From positions 6,944,001-7,008,000 of the forward strand of contig OY764903.1 in the NCBI GenBank assembly GCA_963668605.1: a stretch of 64,000 bases of DNA, written 5' to 3'. Of the stretch, positions 54,147 to 61,966 are shown piece after piece. The translations under genes and the position numbers were made by a program. The notes beneath the pieces are model-generated. The model was not told the origin of the DNA, searched no databases, and worked only from the letters and a program-made list of their open reading frames with translations. The stretch's first letter is position 1. Each line of letters begins with the position of its first letter. The DNA comes from G963668605 sp963668605. Lineage in GTDB: Bacteria > Acidobacteriota > Terriglobia > Bryobacterales > Bryobacteraceae.

Positions 54147-55112
54147 TTATTGCAGCAACATTAACAGCAGCGCCTTCTGCGCATGCAGCCGATTCTCGGC
54201 TTGATCGAAGACGACGGAGCGCGGAAGCTCCATCACTTCGTCGGTGGTTTCCTGATTCCGCTTGGCGGGCAGGCAGTGCATGAAGACGGCGTCCCGCTTC
54301 GCCTTCGCGAAGAGATCCTGGTTGACCTGGTATGGCTTGAAGACGCGCTGCCGTTCGGCGGCTTCATTCTCCTGGCCCATGCTGGCCCATACATCCGTGT
54401 AGACCGCGCTGGCGTCGCGCACGGCTTCCTCGGGGTCGCTGGTGATGGTGATTTTCGCGCCGGTCGATTGCGCCAGTTCGAGCGCTTTGGTCACGATCTC
54501 CGCGTTCGGCCCGTAGCCGACCGGGTGCGCCAGCGTGAAGTTCGTTCCAAGCCGCGCGGCCGTGAGCATCAACGAGTGCGCCACATTGTTGCCGTCGCCG
54601 GCGAAGGCCAGTTTGAGGCCCTTCAATTTTCCAAAGCGTTCCTGAAGCGTGACGAAATCCGCCAGCGCCTGGCAGGGATGATACAGATCGCTCAGCGCGT
54701 TGATCACCGGAACAGCCGACCAGCGGGCCAAGTCGTCAATGGTCTGTTGCAGAAAGGTGCGGGCGACGATGCAATTGGTCCAGCGGTCGAGGTTGCGGGC
54801 GACGTCCTTGATGGGCTCGCGTTCGCCGATCGGGCCGACGTTCAGGATCGAGTCGCCGCCGAGCTGCTTGATGGCGAGTTCAAACGTGAGCCGCGTTCGC
54901 AGGGAAGGCTTTTCGAACAGCAGACTGAGGTAGCGTCCGGCGAGCGCCTGGGCGTAATGCGCGGGCTTCTCCTTGACGTGGTGTGTGAGTTCGAGAAGAT
55001 GAACCAGCTCATCCGTCGTGAGGTCCAGGTCATGACGGAGATCTTTCGACTTTGTCTTCCGCGGCACTCCCGCGGAGATCGGAGTGGCCACTGGTACGGG
55101 CTCCTTCTTCAT
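54147..55112 (-). CDS. argF: Ornithine carbamoyltransferase
   Basis: A 321-aa enzyme forming citrulline. Carbamoyl-phosphate loop FEKPSLRTRLTFE (usual SxRTR), NALSDLYHPCQALADF, and the ornithine-binding HCLPAKRNQE. About 20 N-terminal residues (MKKEPVPVATPISAGVPRKT) precede the usual start and may be an extension or a misplaced start, but no better start is seen. First gene of the arg operon. Confidence 0.95.
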   Translation of the reverse strand: MKKEPVPVATPISAGVPRKTKSKDLRHDLDLTTDELVHLLELTHHVKEKPAHYAQALAGRYLSLLFEKPSLRTRLTFELAIKQLGGDSILNVGPIGEREPIKDVARNLDRWTNCIVARTFLQQTIDDLARWSAVPVINALSDLYHPCQALADFVTLQERFGKLKGLKLAFAGDGNNVAHSLMLTAARLGTNFTLAHPVGYGPNAEIVTKALELAQSTGAKITITSDPEEAVRDASAVYTDVWASMGQENEAAERQRVFKPYQVNQDLFAKAKRDAVFMHCLPAKRNQETTDEVMELPRSVVFDQAENRLHAQKALLLMLLQ

Positions 55113-55120
55113 ATCAGGGC

Positions 55121-55154
55121 TGAATGTTTATTCAACTATATGAATAATTACACA
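55121..55154 (-). promoter_or_regulatory. Tandem ARG boxes in front of argF
   Basis: TGAATGTTTATTCA (55121-55134) is a perfect fit to the ARG-box core TnAATnnnnATTnA. A weaker second box TGAATAATTACACA (55141-55154) begins 20 bases later, the normal spacing of paired ARG boxes. They cover the -10 and predicted start of the argF promoter, as expected for repression by ArgR. Confidence 0.82.
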
Positions 55155-55172
55155 AACGGCTAGCCGCGTCAA
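55144..55172 (-). promoter_or_regulatory. Promoter of the arg operon
   Basis: On the minus strand TTGACG (55172-55167), a 17-base spacer, and AATTAT (55149-55144). The -10 lies inside the second ARG box. Predicted start near 55137, leader about 25 bases. Confidence 0.6.
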
Positions 55173-55220
55173 CCGAGTGCGGAGAGTGAGCTGGATGGCA
55201 GAATGCGCGATTGAGAGGAG

Positions 55221-55246
55221 GAGGCCCGACTTTTGAATCGGGCCTC
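55221..55246 (-). terminator. Hairpin between amt and argF
   Basis: A perfect 9-base stem GAGGCCCGA / TCGGGCCTC with an 8-base loop, 22 bases beyond the amt stop on the minus strand. No clear U-tract follows on the minus strand, so termination may be partial. It separates amt from the arg promoter. Confidence 0.7.
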
Positions 55247-55268
55247 TCTATTTGAAGGAAATTCAATG

Positions 55269-56825
55269 CTAGTCGCGTGGACGCGGTATCGCTCCGGGCA
55301 TGCCAGAGGCCGAGATCACGTATTCGGGATAGGCGTTGATGCCGTGCTCGTAAAGATCCAGGCCGCGCAATTCGCCTTCGCGAGAGACGCGCAGCAACCC
55401 GGTTGCGTTCACGGCGTACATCACAATCAATGCGACCACGAAGGTTACGGCCGTCGTGATGAGACTGCCGATTGCCTGCGCTGCGAGCACGGTCATGCCG
55501 CCGCCGTAGAACAGTCCTCTGAGCGGCGCGGAGTTATCTGCCGCAAGCGGTCCGGTCGCGCCGTACTTGCCGCAGGCGAAAAAGCCGAGCGAAAGCGTTC
55601 CCCAGATTCCGCACATACCATGCACGGGCACTGCGCCGATGGGGTCGTCTATGCGCAGCCACTCAAGCAGTTCGATGCCGCCCATCACGACGACGCCCGC
55701 GATAGCGCCGATCGCGATGGAGCCAGCCGGGCTGACCCAGTAACACGGACACGTAATTGCGACCAGTCCGGCGAGGAATCCGTTGACGGTGAAGCTGATG
55801 TCCCACTGTTTGCTTATGACAAAGCCGATCGCCATGGCAACCAGACCAGCCGCGCAGGCCGCCAGTGTGGTGTTGGCTGCGACACGTCCGACGCCTTCAA
55901 AATCCATTGCCGAGAGCGTGCTGCCGGGATTGAAGCCGTACCAGCCAAACCACAGGAGCAGGCCGCCGCATGCGGCGATAGTCAAATCGTGAGGCAGCAT
56001 TGGCCCGCCGCCATCGCGCTTAAATTTGCGCCCGAGGCGCGGACCTAGGACGATTGCGCCGGCGAGTGCCACAAAGCCGCCAATGGTGTGGACAACGGTG
56101 GATCCGGCGAAGTCATGGAAACTGGCGCCGAGCCACGGCAGGAAGTTTCCCGCGCTACCCATCGTAGCGAGGAAGCCGTCGGGCCCCCAGCTCCAGTGGC
56201 CGATGATGGGATAGATGAAGCCGGAGACGGCGAGACTATACACCAAATCTCCTACAAAGCTTGTGCGGCCGATCATAGCGCCAGAGGTGATGGTGGAGCA
56301 GGTGTCGGCGAACGCGAATTGGAATAGCCAGAACGCGAGGAAAGCCACTCCAGTTGCCTCATAGGTTGCCGGTACATCCTGCAGGAAGAACCACTGCCAG
56401 CCGATGAAGCCATTGCCGTGGGCGAACATGAAAGAGAACCCGAAGGCAAAGAACAGTAGGCCGCAAAGGCAGGTATCGACGATGCACTCCATCAATACGT
56501 TGACTGTTTCCCGCGAACGGCAGAAGCCGGCTTCGAGCATCGTGAATCCGACTTGCATGCCGAAAACCAGGAAGGCCGCAACCAGCGTCCACATTGTGTT
56601 GATCGGGTTTACGATGTCGTTGCCCTTGAGGACCGGAACGGCATCCGCCGCGAATGTGCGCGAACCGAAAAGGCTGGGGTTGACTAGCATGAAGCCAACG
56701 AACAACAGGCCGATGGCCGCCAGTTTCCCCACGAGCAACAGCATGCCGTAGCGGCGCCACTCTGTGTCCCGCAAGCGTGTACCGAGGCGGGAAAGTTTCT
56801 GTGAAAAAGATAGTGTTTTGTTCAT
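55269..56825 (-). CDS. amt: Ammonium transporter (Amt family)
   Basis: A 518-aa polytopic channel. The Amt core starts near residue 90 (NPINTMWTLVAAFLVFGMQVGFTMLEAGF) with the FDFxxG-like region in FAGSTVVHTIGGFVALAGAIVLGPR and conserved pore histidines, about 11 membrane segments. An extra N-terminal part of some 90 residues includes an additional hydrophobic segment (LLVGKLAAIGLLFVGFMLV), possibly a signal-like helix. ATG 56825 is preferred over a TTG at 56846. Co-operonic with glnK. Confidence 0.95.
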   Translation of the reverse strand: MNKTLSFSQKLSRLGTRLRDTEWRRYGMLLLVGKLAAIGLLFVGFMLVNPSLFGSRTFAADAVPVLKGNDIVNPINTMWTLVAAFLVFGMQVGFTMLEAGFCRSRETVNVLMECIVDTCLCGLLFFAFGFSFMFAHGNGFIGWQWFFLQDVPATYEATGVAFLAFWLFQFAFADTCSTITSGAMIGRTSFVGDLVYSLAVSGFIYPIIGHWSWGPDGFLATMGSAGNFLPWLGASFHDFAGSTVVHTIGGFVALAGAIVLGPRLGRKFKRDGGGPMLPHDLTIAACGGLLLWFGWYGFNPGSTLSAMDFEGVGRVAANTTLAACAAGLVAMAIGFVISKQWDISFTVNGFLAGLVAITCPCYWVSPAGSIAIGAIAGVVVMGGIELLEWLRIDDPIGAVPVHGMCGIWGTLSLGFFACGKYGATGPLAADNSAPLRGLFYGGGMTVLAAQAIGSLITTAVTFVVALIVMYAVNATGLLRVSREGELRGLDLYEHGINAYPEYVISASGMPGAIPRPRD

Positions 56826-56861
56826 GGCTGGTTTTCCTTGGCTCAAGATTCTACTGCTCTG

Positions 56862-57200
56862 TCAAAGCGCCGCTTCTCCCGACTCGCCATTACGAATTCG
56901 GATGACCTGGGCAACTTCGTAGACGAACACCTTGCCGTCTCCGATTTTGCCCGTGCGCGCCGCGCCAATGAGGTGCCTGACTACCTCCTCCGATCGGCTG
57001 TCGGCGATAACGATCTCCACTCTGATCTTTGGAAGAAGGTCGACTTCGTATTCCTGACCGCGGTAAACCTCCTTGTGGCCCTTCTGCCGGCCGTGGCCCC
57101 GGACCTCAGAAATAGTCATGCCATCAACGCCCATTCCCAGGAGGGCTTCTTTTACCTCGTCCAGCTTATGAGGCTGTATGATCGCCTCTATTTTTTTCAT
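56862..57200 (-). CDS. glnK: Nitrogen regulatory protein P-II (GlnK/GlnB)
   Basis: A 112-aa P-II protein. KKIEAIIQPHKLDEVKEAL at the N-terminus, the T-loop with uridylylation-type Tyr51 in VYRGQEYEVDLLPK, the B-loop TGKIGDGKVFV, and the C-loop. It senses ATP/ADP and 2-oxoglutarate and blocks Amt when nitrogen is plentiful. Start at ATG 57200 with AAAGGAA upstream. It precedes amt by 36 bases, the classic glnK-amtB pair. Confidence 0.97.
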   Translation of the reverse strand: MKKIEAIIQPHKLDEVKEALLGMGVDGMTISEVRGHGRQKGHKEVYRGQEYEVDLLPKIRVEIVIADSRSEEVVRHLIGAARTGKIGDGKVFVYEVAQVIRIRNGESGEAAL

Positions 57201-57495
57201 TCCATTTCCTTTCATGCGGCCGCGTGAAAATTTCAGGCGGCTGGCGGGAAGCCCAATGGCCCAGGTAAACCTCTGGCTCGCTCGATTTCAAGGCGTACCT
57301 TGCGAGCGTCAAGAAGATGAACCAGTGCTATGCGTGAGAATCAGCGGAACGTGGCTGTTCCAGGATCTAAACTGTAAGGGAAGCCATCATGTGGCTCTAA
57401 GTAAGCGTAACCCGAATTGCGGGAGATGGCCAATTCATATTTTGAATGACTTACAGCTATGTTTCTTATCGGCGGAGCAGGCAGGTGCTAAATTG

Positions 57496-58200
57496 ATGAG
57501 CATGCACAGAATTGCATTGCTGTTCGTATTCCTTGCGGCGGCTTTCGGCGACGATTTTGACACCGCCGCTGGCAAATTGACCATCACTCCCATAAAACAT
57601 GCGAGCCTCAGGATCGATGCGGGCAAGCAGGTCGTCTATCTCGACCCCGCGCAGGGCGACTACGCCCAGGCGCCCAAGGCCGATCTGATCCTGCTCACCG
57701 ACACGCATGGCGACCATCTGGTGCCTGCCGTGATCGCAGGATTGAAGAAGCCGGGTACGGTGATCGTGGCGTGTGAAGCCGTAGCGAAGAGCGTCACGGA
57801 AGCGAGAGTGCTGCGTTACGGCGAGAGCACGACGATTGGCGCCTGGAAGATTGAGGCTGTGGCTGCCTACAACATGAAGCGCGGTCCGTCGGCGGGCCAA
57901 TTCTACCATGAGAAGGGCCACGGCAACGGCTACGTCGTGACTTACGGCGGAAAGCGCTTCTACTTCGCGGGTGACACCGAAGGCATCCCCGAAATGCGCG
58001 CGCTGAAAAATATCGACGTCGCTTTCGTTCCTATGAATCTGCCCTATACGATGACGCCGGAAGAGGCGGCGGACGCAGTGAAAGCGTTCAAGCCGAGGGT
58101 GGTCTATCCGTACCACTACCGCGGATCGGATCTGTCAGTGTTCGAGAAAGCTCTCGCGGGCTCGGGCATCGAGGTACGGCTGCGCGATTGGTATCGCTAG
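57496..58200 (+). CDS. UlaG-like metallo-beta-lactamase-fold hydrolase
   Basis: A 234-aa protein with a short signal-like N-terminus (MHRIALLFVFLAAAFGDDF) and the MBL fold: LTDTHGDHLVPAV is the HxxDH-type metal motif, FYFAGDTEGIPEM the Asp ligand and YPYHYRGSDLSVF the last His. UlaG-like members hydrolyse lactones or other small substrates; specificity unknown. The 295 bases between glnK and this gene hold no gene or recognisable element; a sigma-54 site expected for glnK was not found. Confidence 0.83.
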   Translation: MSMHRIALLFVFLAAAFGDDFDTAAGKLTITPIKHASLRIDAGKQVVYLDPAQGDYAQAPKADLILLTDTHGDHLVPAVIAGLKKPGTVIVACEAVAKSVTEARVLRYGESTTIGAWKIEAVAAYNMKRGPSAGQFYHEKGHGNGYVVTYGGKRFYFAGDTEGIPEMRALKNIDVAFVPMNLPYTMTPEEAADAVKAFKPRVVYPYHYRGSDLSVFEKALAGSGIEVRLRDWYR

Positions 58201-58209
58201 CGGAATCGC

Positions 58210-58337
58210 CGCCTCCGGTCGTTATCACTCCTGGCACCGTTGAAAAGGATCCCACCATCACCGGGAACAATTAAACGGATCCTGCCACCACCGGGCACAC
58301 TGCCCAACAGTGCCGGGAGTGATAACGACCGGAGGCG
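58210..58337. repeat. Nested inverted/direct repeat element (128 bp)
   Basis: Two 28-base arms (58210-58237 and 58310-58337) are inverted repeats with a single T/G mismatch that can still pair as G-U in RNA; pairing extends by four more bases after one mismatch. Between them lie two direct repeats of 23 bases (58247-58269 and 58277-58299), both beginning GGATCC and containing CACCGGG, 19 of 23 identical and 30 bases apart. It fills the gap between convergent genes. No target duplication is evident. It could be a MITE-like remnant, a transposon end pair, or a bidirectional terminator. Confidence 0.8.
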
Positions 58338-58376
58338 AAGTCATTATCCATTCATTGCCTTGCCGCCCGGCCGTGT

Positions 58377-59735
58377 TCAACTCCACAGCCTGTCGTTGGT
58401 GCGCGGCTGGTTCCATTCGGGCGTCGGCTCGAAATAGCCGGGCTCGAGAAGGTGCTGCTTCACCACTTCATCATTGAGCGTCACGCCGAGTCCGGGACCT
58501 TCGGGTACCTTGATAAAGCCTTTGTTGACGATTGGCTTCTCGATGCCGCTGACCAGATCGTCCCACCACGGCACGTCGACGGAGTGGTTCTCCAGGACGA
58601 GGAAGTTCTCGGTGGCTGCGGCGCAGTGAAGGTTGGCCATGCAGGAGATAGGCGAGCCGGCGAAGTGCATCGCCATGGCGACGCCATATTCCTGCGCCAT
58701 GTCGCCGATCTTCTTCGTTTCCATCAGGCCGCCCGAGGAGGCCAGGTCGGGGTGGATGATGTCAACGGCGTGGTTCTTGCACAATTCGATGAACGGCTCT
58801 TTGAGAAAAATATCTTCGCCGGTCGCCGTGGGTATATCGATGGCGTCGGTAATCTTCTTCCACAGATCGGTGTACTGCCAGGGGATCATGTCCTCCAGCC
58901 AGGCCATGTTGTACTTCTCGAGCGCCTTGCCGAGCCGGATGCACGAGTTTAGCCCGATGTGCCCGAAGTGATCGGCACAAAGCGGAATATCCATGCCCAC
59001 AACCGCACGTACCTCTCCGACGTAATCGGCCATTCGTGCGATGCCCTTGTCAGTCAGCTCGATGCCCGTGAACATGTGCTGCGTGCTCGCGGACTGACGC
59101 AGCGTGACGCCCAGCGGCGCGGTGATCGTGCCGGCGACGCCTTCAAGCAGATCCGCACCTAGATCCATCTTGAGCCAGGTGAAGCCCTGGTCGCGGCGCG
59201 CTTTGAGCCGTTGGCCGAAGACCTTTGGATCGTGCGATTCGTTGGTGTCAGCGTAGCAGCGGATCGAATCGCGGAACTTGCCGCCGAGCATCTGATACGC
59301 GGGTACGTTGTACGCCTTACCGGCAAGGTCCCAAAGCGCCATCTCGACGCCGCAGACTCCGCCCGCCTGGCGCGCGTGAAAGCCGAATTGCTTGATCTTG
59401 CGGAAAATCTTATCGACGTTGCAAGGGTTCTCGCCGAGGATGCGGCTTTTGAGCATCAGCGCGTAGTTCTTGCTCGCGCCGTCGCGAACTTCGCCGAGCC
59501 CGTAGATGCCCTGGTTCGTATCGATGCGGATCAGCGGACATGTCATCGGAGCGCCCTTGAGCGTGGCGATGCGCATGTCGGTGATCTTCAGTTCGGACGG
59601 CTTGGAGCGCGTGTTGACGTTTTGCGTCGCGGCTTCAAGCGTTCGGTTGTCCCAGAAAGAAGCAGCCATAGCGCCGCCGGCGGCTGTGCCGAAAAAGGAG
59701 CGGCGTCCCAGAAGTCTATTGAGTGAAGGTTTCAT
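58377..59735 (-). CDS. Tat-exported enolase-superfamily (mandelate racemase/muconate lactonizing) enzyme
   Basis: A 452-aa protein with a twin-arginine signal (LLGRRSFFGTAAGGAMAASF). The enolase N-domain contains GVCGVEMALWDLAGKAYNVPAY and the barrel shows metal-binding CADHFGH, WLEDM and TGEDIF plus MHFAGSP near the end. Likely dehydrates or epimerises a sugar acid outside the cytoplasm; substrate unknown. ATG 59735 has a weak site; ATG 59756 adds seven residues. Divergent from a TIM-barrel isomerase gene. Confidence 0.85.
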   Translation of the reverse strand: MKPSLNRLLGRRSFFGTAAGGAMAASFWDNRTLEAATQNVNTRSKPSELKITDMRIATLKGAPMTCPLIRIDTNQGIYGLGEVRDGASKNYALMLKSRILGENPCNVDKIFRKIKQFGFHARQAGGVCGVEMALWDLAGKAYNVPAYQMLGGKFRDSIRCYADTNESHDPKVFGQRLKARRDQGFTWLKMDLGADLLEGVAGTITAPLGVTLRQSASTQHMFTGIELTDKGIARMADYVGEVRAVVGMDIPLCADHFGHIGLNSCIRLGKALEKYNMAWLEDMIPWQYTDLWKKITDAIDIPTATGEDIFLKEPFIELCKNHAVDIIHPDLASSGGLMETKKIGDMAQEYGVAMAMHFAGSPISCMANLHCAAATENFLVLENHSVDVPWWDDLVSGIEKPIVNKGFIKVPEGPGLGVTLNDEVVKQHLLEPGYFEPTPEWNQPRTNDRLWS

Positions 59736-59848
59736 GTTGCGATCCCGTTGGGCCATTGTACAATGCCCAACCGGCGCAGCGTTGAACCTGATATTCTTTG
59801 TGGTTACTCTAGATGTTTTAGCAATTCAAAAAAAGGAGACGAAACACC

Positions 59849-60823
59849 GTGAGGGTAGGCGTATTTACCGCGTTACTGGGGCAGATGTCCCTCGATCAGG
59901 TGATCGAAAAAATCAAGACTCTCAACATCGACACCGTCGAGCTTGGCACCGGAAATTATCCCGGCGATCCACACTGCAAACTGTCGCTGCTCGATAACAA
60001 GACCGAGTTGAAAACCTTCAAGCAGAAGCTGGCCGACAACGGAATCACGATCAGCGCATTGAGTTGCCACGGCGAACCGCTGCACCCGGATCCTGAGGTC
60101 CGCAAAAAGAACCAGGAAGTGCAGCGCAAGAGCATCCTGCTGGCCGAGAAACTGGGCGTTCCTGTGGTGAACGATTTTGCGGGTTGCCCAGGCGATGGCC
60201 CGAATGCGAAGTATCCGAACTGGGTGACCTCTTCATGGCCTCCGCACTATCAGGAACTGCTCAAGTGGCAGTGGGAAAAGGAGGCGGCGCCGTTCTGGAT
60301 CAAGCGCGGGAAATTCGCCGAAGATCATGGCGTCAAGATCGCGATCGAAATGCACCCCGGATTCCTGGTCTACAATCCGGACACGATGTTGAAGCTGCGC
60401 GAGATCGCGGGCAAGTCGGTGGGCTGCAACTATGATCCGAGCCACATGTTCTGGCAAGGCATCGATCCGATCAAGGCCATCCGTGTCCTGGGCGATTGCA
60501 TCTTCCACGTCCACGGTAAGGACACGCAGATCTACGACGCGAACCTGCCCAAGAGCGGCGTGCTCGACATGAAGCTCTATACCGACGAGCGCAACCGCGC
60601 CTGGATCTTCCGCACGTGCGGCTACGGACACGACGCCGGCTGGTGGAAAGAGTTCATCTCGACGCTGCGTATGTTCGGCTACGACTACGTCATCTCGATC
60701 GAGCATGAAGACACTCTCATGTCGCCGAACGAGGGCCTGACAAAGGCGGCGAACTTCCTGAATGAGATCGTAATTCGGGAAGAGACGACCGCGCCGTGGT
60801 GGGTCGATAACGTCAGCAAGTAG
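59849..60823 (+). CDS. Sugar phosphate isomerase/epimerase-like TIM-barrel protein
   Basis: A 324-aa xylose-isomerase-like TIM barrel (AP endonuclease family 2 fold). Metal and substrate residues are suggested by TVELGTGNYPGD, AIEMHPGFLVYNPDT, CNYDPSHMFWQGIDP and FHVHGKDTQI. No signal peptide. GTG start with GGAG ten bases upstream. These enzymes interconvert ketoses or act in inositol and sugar-acid pathways; here it is divergent from an enolase-type enzyme and may share its pathway. Confidence 0.87.
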   Translation: MRVGVFTALLGQMSLDQVIEKIKTLNIDTVELGTGNYPGDPHCKLSLLDNKTELKTFKQKLADNGITISALSCHGEPLHPDPEVRKKNQEVQRKSILLAEKLGVPVVNDFAGCPGDGPNAKYPNWVTSSWPPHYQELLKWQWEKEAAPFWIKRGKFAEDHGVKIAIEMHPGFLVYNPDTMLKLREIAGKSVGCNYDPSHMFWQGIDPIKAIRVLGDCIFHVHGKDTQIYDANLPKSGVLDMKLYTDERNRAWIFRTCGYGHDAGWWKEFISTLRMFGYDYVISIEHEDTLMSPNEGLTKAANFLNEIVIREETTAPWWVDNVSK

Positions 60824-60840
60824 ATCGTTGGACAACAAAA

Positions 60841-60876
60841 AGAGCCGCCGCCCGGAGTGATCCGGGCGGCGGCTCT
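60841..60876. terminator. Bidirectional intrinsic terminator
   Basis: A perfect 16-base GC-rich stem (60841-60856 with 60861-60876), GTGA loop. On the plus strand TTCATTT follows; on the minus strand TTTTTGTTG follows. It lies between the convergent epimerase and fba genes and can serve both. Confidence 0.92.
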
Positions 60877-60903
60877 TTCATTTACCAGCCGTGAGGCTTG
60901 CGT

Positions 60904-61917
60904 CTAGCCTTTGTAGGCCTTCGCCATTTCGCTCAACGGAATCGCAGTGTAGTCGCTGGCGTGGCCGGCTTGGCCGAACTGCGTCATGCGCAGCGCCACC
61001 ACTTTCTTCATCGCCTCGCGGGCGGGCTTCAAATAGTCGCGCGGATCGAATTTCTCCGGCGTTTCAGCAAAGACCTTGCGGATTGCGCCCGTGATCGCCA
61101 GACGGTTGTCCGTGTCGACGTTGATCTTGCGAACGCCGTTGCGGATGCCGAGTTGGATCTCTTCCACCGGCACGCCCCAGGTCGGCTTCAGCTTTCCGCC
61201 GTACTTGTTGATGACGTCCTGCAGATCCTGAGGCACGCTGGAGGAGCCGTGCATTACCAGGTGCGTCTTCGGGAGCAGCTTGTGGATCGCGAGCAGCACG
61301 TCCATCTTTAGCGTCTCGCCGGTCGGCTTCGAGGAGAACTTGTAGGCGCCGTGGCTGGTGCCGATGGCGATGGCCAACGCATCCAGTCCAGTAGCCGCGA
61401 CAAAATCGGCGGCCTGCGCCGGGTCGGTCAGGTGGGAGAGACCGTCGAGGCCCGCGCCGTGGCCGTCTTCGATTCCGCCGAGGCAACCGATTTCGCCTTC
61501 CACGGTGACGCCTTTTTCATGCGCCATCGCGACGACTTCCTGCGTGGCCTTCACGTTGTAGTCGAAGCTCGACGGAGTCTTGCCGTCTTCCATCAGCGAG
61601 CCGTCCATCATCACGCTGGTGAAGCCCATGTCGATGGCGGACTTGCAGGTGGCGACGCTATTGCCGTGGTCGAGGTGCAGCACGACGGGGATGTCGGGGT
61701 ACACTTCGGTGGCCGCGATCATCAGGTGATAGAGGAAGCGGTCGTTCGAGTAGGCGCGGGCGCCACGGCTGGCCTGCACGATTACGGGCGATTTCGTTTC
61801 ACGGGCAGCTTCCATAATCGATTGGATCTGCTCCATGTTGTTCACGTTGAAAGCGCCGACGCCGTAACCGCCCTTCGCCGCTTCATCCAGAACCTGACGC
61901 ATAGACACTAATGGCAT
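60904..61917 (-). CDS. fba: Class II fructose-bisphosphate aldolase
   Basis: A 337-aa zinc-dependent aldolase. HLDHGNS (catalytic Asp and zinc His) near residue 82, EGEIGCLGG, IGTSHGAYKF and MHGSSSVP zinc/phosphate blocks, and KINVDTDNRLA. It interconverts fructose-1,6-bisphosphate and triose phosphates. AAGGAGG precedes the ATG at ideal distance. Confidence 0.97.
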   Translation of the reverse strand: MPLVSMRQVLDEAAKGGYGVGAFNVNNMEQIQSIMEAARETKSPVIVQASRGARAYSNDRFLYHLMIAATEVYPDIPVVLHLDHGNSVATCKSAIDMGFTSVMMDGSLMEDGKTPSSFDYNVKATQEVVAMAHEKGVTVEGEIGCLGGIEDGHGAGLDGLSHLTDPAQAADFVAATGLDALAIAIGTSHGAYKFSSKPTGETLKMDVLLAIHKLLPKTHLVMHGSSSVPQDLQDVINKYGGKLKPTWGVPVEEIQLGIRNGVRKINVDTDNRLAITGAIRKVFAETPEKFDPRDYLKPAREAMKKVVALRMTQFGQAGHASDYTAIPLSEMAKAYKG

Positions 61918-61957
61918 GAAAAACCCTCCTTGGGTAGAATTGCTAGGTCAAAAGGTA

Positions 61958-61966
61958 ATTTTATCA
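61958..61966 (-). promoter_or_regulatory. Extended -10 promoter of fba overlapping the ribF stop codon
   Basis: On the minus strand TGATAAAAT: the ribF TGA supplies the TGn, TAAAAT the hexamer (5 of 6). Predicted leader is about 35 bases. The arrangement is the same as at the kimA1/kimA2 junction. Confidence 0.5.

Noticed and set aside
57201..57495. Expected nitrogen-control (sigma-54) promoter for glnK-amt
   Set aside because: No GG-N10-GC site with flanking consensus found on the minus strand upstream of glnK.
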